DNA of 64,000 nt, from the NCBI RefSeq assembly GCF_000372725.1, contig NW_005198751.1:355809-419808 (forward strand), read 5' to 3'. The DNA is from Emiliania huxleyi CCMP1516 (Eukaryota > Haptophyta > Isochrysidales > Noelaerhabdaceae). Position numbers and translations under genes: made by a program. Shown one piece after another: positions 62,275 through 64,000 of this stretch (position 1 is its first letter; each line of letters starts with the position of its first letter). The notes under the pieces are model-generated. The model searched no databases, was not told the origin of the DNA, and saw only the letters and a program-made list of their open reading frames with translations.

Positions 62275-62426
62275 GGTTGAAAGGTTCGATAGAGAGAGCG
62301 GGCTGCGGGGGAGCCGAGGGGCGACATCCACCCCCCCTCGGAGAGAGAGCAGGCGGCGTATTTTCAAAGTCTCAACATGGCACATGGACTCACGTAGTGG
62401 TAGAGTACGCCTCGACCCTGTGTACG

Positions 62427-63614
62427 TCACCGAGGTGCAGTCCGAGGCGGCGGCGGCGCGGGCGGAGGAGCTATGATGGGAGGAGGAGCGGTCGGTGGCG
62501 GCGCAAGCGCCGGCGGCGCTAACAAAGGCGGCTCCAGCGCCGTCGCCGCGGCCGAGGCCGCCGGCCGTGCGGCGAGCGCCTGCGCCAGCGCCCTCCGCGC
62601 GTCGGCGCCAATCGCCTTTGGCGGCGGCTTCGGCGGCGGCGCCGCCGGTGCGGCACGCTGGCGCTGCTGCGCCGTGTCGGAGGGTAGGGGCGGGGCGGGG
62701 CGCGGCGCGAGGGTCGGCAGGTCGGGCCGCTTGACCTGGTGGAGGAAGTCGCGCGTGGCCGGGTCGTGCTGCTCGGCCGCGGCGGAGGAGGGCGGAGGCG
62801 GGTACCACACGGCGGTGGTGCGAGGGAGCGGCACTCGGCCCGGCGAGGGGGGGGAGCCGGAGGGGCAGAGGGAGGGTTCCGCCTGCGCAGCGGGTGGGGG
62901 GAGGGGTGGAGTGAGGACGGAGCGGAGGCGGAGGAGGAGGCGAGTGTGGTGAGGGCGGAGGCGGTGGCGAGAGGTCGGCACCTCCCAGGTGTTTGCGGCG
63001 GCGTCGAAGCGCTCGACGCGGAGGTAGGGGAACGAGTCAGCGGACGGCGCCTCCGCCGCCGCCGCCGCCCCGGGCGCCGACCCTCCGACCGCCAAGAACA
63101 TCGAGACCGCGTTGTCGGACGAGTCGTCCACAAAGAGGCAGCGGGCCGGCGAGCGGCCAGAGAGGAGCAGCTCGCGCTGCAGCCAAAACTGGAGCGCCTC
63201 GGGCTTGTTGTACCTCGCGGCGAGGCAGCGCCCCTTGCACGCGATGGGGATGCCGCCGTCGAGCCGTAAAACGCGTGCCGGCGCGCTCGCGAGCGGCGCC
63301 GACCCCGGCTCGGCAAAGAGCTCTGCGAGGCCTAGCTCGCGCAGCTCTCCGGCCAGGCTCTCGAGCGTCGTCTCGGTGGGGCTCTGAGCGGTGATGATGA
63401 TGGTCGTCACGCCGGCCGCCGTCATGTCCGCGAGCGCCGCACGCGCGTCGCTGCCGCCGCGCACGCGCTTGACGCCGCCAGCCACCTGCGTCACCGTCTG
63501 ATCGAAATCAAGCGCGACGAGGTCGCCGGCGGCGAGCCCGCCGGCGCGCCAGACGTCGCCCAGCGTCCCGTGGGCGGGAAGGATGCGCAGCTCGTGTCGC
63601 GGCTCCGCTGACAT
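62427..63614 (-). CDS. HAD-like protein (DUF2608-type) with proline-rich tail
   Basis: ATG 63614. Haloacid-dehalogenase fold: motif I DLVALDFDQTVTQ (nucleophile Asp), motif II TTIIITAQSP, and motif IV CLFVDDSSDNAVSM. Between them lie IACKGRCLAARYNKPEALQF and a Lys for motif III. The pattern resembles DUF2608 proteins, which are predicted phosphatases. After a probable intron (62883-62981, GT-AG, tentative) the rest is low-complexity proline/alanine (PPPKPPPKAIG; APPPTAPPPIIAPPP) with no domain. About 362 residues. No signal peptide. Confidence 0.68.
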   Translation of the reverse strand: MSAEPRHELRILPAHGTLGDVWRAGGLAAGDLVALDFDQTVTQVAGGVKRVRGGSDARAALADMTAAGVTTIIITAQSPTETTLESLAGELRELGLAELFAEPGSAPLASAPARVLRLDGGIPIACKGRCLAARYNKPEALQFWLQRELLLSGRSPARCLFVDDSSDNAVSMFLAVGGSAPGAAAAAEAPSADSFPYLRVERFDAAANTWEVPTSRHRLRPHHTRLLLRLRSVLTPPLPPPAAQAEPSLCPSGSPPSPGRVPLPRTTAVWYPPPPSSAAAEQHDPATRDFLHQVKRPDLPTLAPRPAPPLPSDTAQQRQRAAPAAPPPKPPPKAIGADARRALAQALAARPAASAAATALEPPLLAPPALAPPPTAPPPIIAPPPAPPPPRTAPR

Positions 63615-63841
63615 GCAGCGAGAGGGTCGCCCCACCCTGCGGCGCGGCCGTCCGATTTCTTCTTTCTTATTTAAATGAAGTGAGGGCGACGTCGGGCGGA
63701 GGCGAACAAAAGGCTGCGTGGGAGGGCTCCGCTCGGACCGAAAATCTCGAGCGAGTCGATTCGGTCCCGCGCATTCGGGTCCGCCGGGACGGTGGCATCT
63801 CAAACCCCTAGACGCACCTCCGTCACGTCACTCTCGCCGCG
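63615..63841. other. Short intergenic/upstream region
   Basis: Between the HAD-like gene start and the end of the next minus-strand gene. TTCTTTCTTATTTAAATGAA near 63659 is the only AT-rich patch and may be promoter-like. Confidence 0.4.
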
Positions 63842-64000
63842 CTACTCGGGCACGAAAGCAATCCCTGTCATCCGCTCCGACAACTCCCACATCTTCGACG
63901 CGACCGCCGCGTCGTCCGCTTCCTTTGAGGGCGGCGTCTTCTTGCCGTCGACGTAGTAGCCGCCGCTGACCGCCGCGCGGTCGAGCTTCGGGTCGGAGGC
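63842..64000 (-). CDS. Short-chain dehydrogenase/reductase, C-terminal end (cut by window)
   Basis: The minus strand reads in from the window edge: ASDPKLDRAAVSGGYYVDGK, KTPPSKEADDAAVASKMWEL, SERMTGIAFVPE and stop at 63842. The pattern G-x-Y-x-x-x-K...S-x-x-A-x-D...L-W-x-x-S-E-x-x-T-G is typical of the C-terminus of retinol-dehydrogenase/WWOX-type SDRs. The cofactor and catalytic regions are outside the window. Confidence 0.6.
   Translation of the reverse strand, partial: ASDPKLDRAAVSGGYYVDGKKTPPSKEADDAAVASKMWELSERMTGIAFVPE

Overview
This window is nuclear DNA from a GC-rich, intron-bearing eukaryote. It is most likely a unicellular alga with a complex red-lineage plastid, and a haptophyte is my best guess (inference, not proven). 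Genes lie on both strands without operons, and coding runs are broken by short (56-216 nt) introns. A tRNA-Pro gene ends in a run of T. Several proteins carry signal-peptide-like presequences followed by basic transit-like stretches (the plastid fructose-bisphosphate aldolase has an A-F-L-A-P motif), and a Tic22-like protein and a plastoglobulin/fibrillin are present. Between genes lie many short dispersed repeats and transposon remnants.

Layout. 0.3-4.5 kb (+) RAD54-type SNF2 recombination helicase. 5.3-9.0 kb (-) myosin with IQ motifs and a C-terminal CAAX-like box. 10.2-11.6 kb (-) FAD amine/amino-acid oxidoreductase. 12.2-13.4 kb (+) DUF1254/DUF1214 protein. 13.9-15.2 kb (+) metallophosphatase. 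16.2-17.4 kb (-) BET bromodomain protein. 18.0-20.1 kb (+) membrane-anchored lipoxygenase-like protein. 21.2-22.5 kb (+) ubiquitin-like/transmembrane protein. 22.7-23.9 kb (+) coiled-coil protein. 24.3-25.6 kb (+) unknown. 26-29.4 kb is a transposon graveyard with a small acylated-type protein, a Harbinger-like fragment, an ankyrin fragment and a nested insertion. 29.4-30.3 kb (+) Golgi SNARE GOSR1/GS28. 32.1-33.3 kb (-) DUF2993-like protein. 34.8-35.4 kb (-) type I membrane protein. 35.7-37.0 kb (-) unknown. 37.5-38.6 kb (+) GT29 sialyltransferase-like enzyme. 38.7-39.6 kb is a TIR transposon. 39.7-40.4 kb (-) fibrillin. 41.7-42.4 kb (+) WW-FHA-WW protein. 43.5-44.3 kb (-) unknown. 44.9-46.4 kb (+) class I aldolase. 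47.0-47.8 kb (-) ELO fatty-acid elongase. 48.3 kb (+) CxH/CxxC repeat protein. 50.1-51.1 kb (-) mitochondrial carrier. 51.2-51.5 kb (+) lipoxygenase 3' remnant. 52.7-55.0 kb (-) PH-domain protein. 57.6 kb tRNA-Pro. 58.6 kb copia remnant. 61.3-62.3 kb (+) Tic22-like. 62.4-63.6 kb (-) HAD-like protein. 63.8 kb to the edge (-) C-terminus of a short-chain dehydrogenase.

The most striking feature is the introns. Of about 32 introns I could place from reading frame and protein-family continuity, roughly two thirds begin with GC rather than GT, usually in an AG|GC context. In at least seven of them the 5' end of the intron is a direct copy of the start of the downstream exon (16-35 nt). In those cases the AG|GC of a duplicated target supplies one or both splice sites. 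This looks like recent intron birth by insertion with target-site duplication, or by tandem duplication of AGGC sites. Some copies are almost identical and others are decayed.

The genes are housekeeping and organelle functions with no shared pathway. Plastid-linked functions (aldolase, fibrillin, Tic22, WW-FHA) and lipid functions (elongase, two lipoxygenase loci, DUF2993-like) recur. All exon coordinates are inferences from frame and homology; no transcript or database was consulted.
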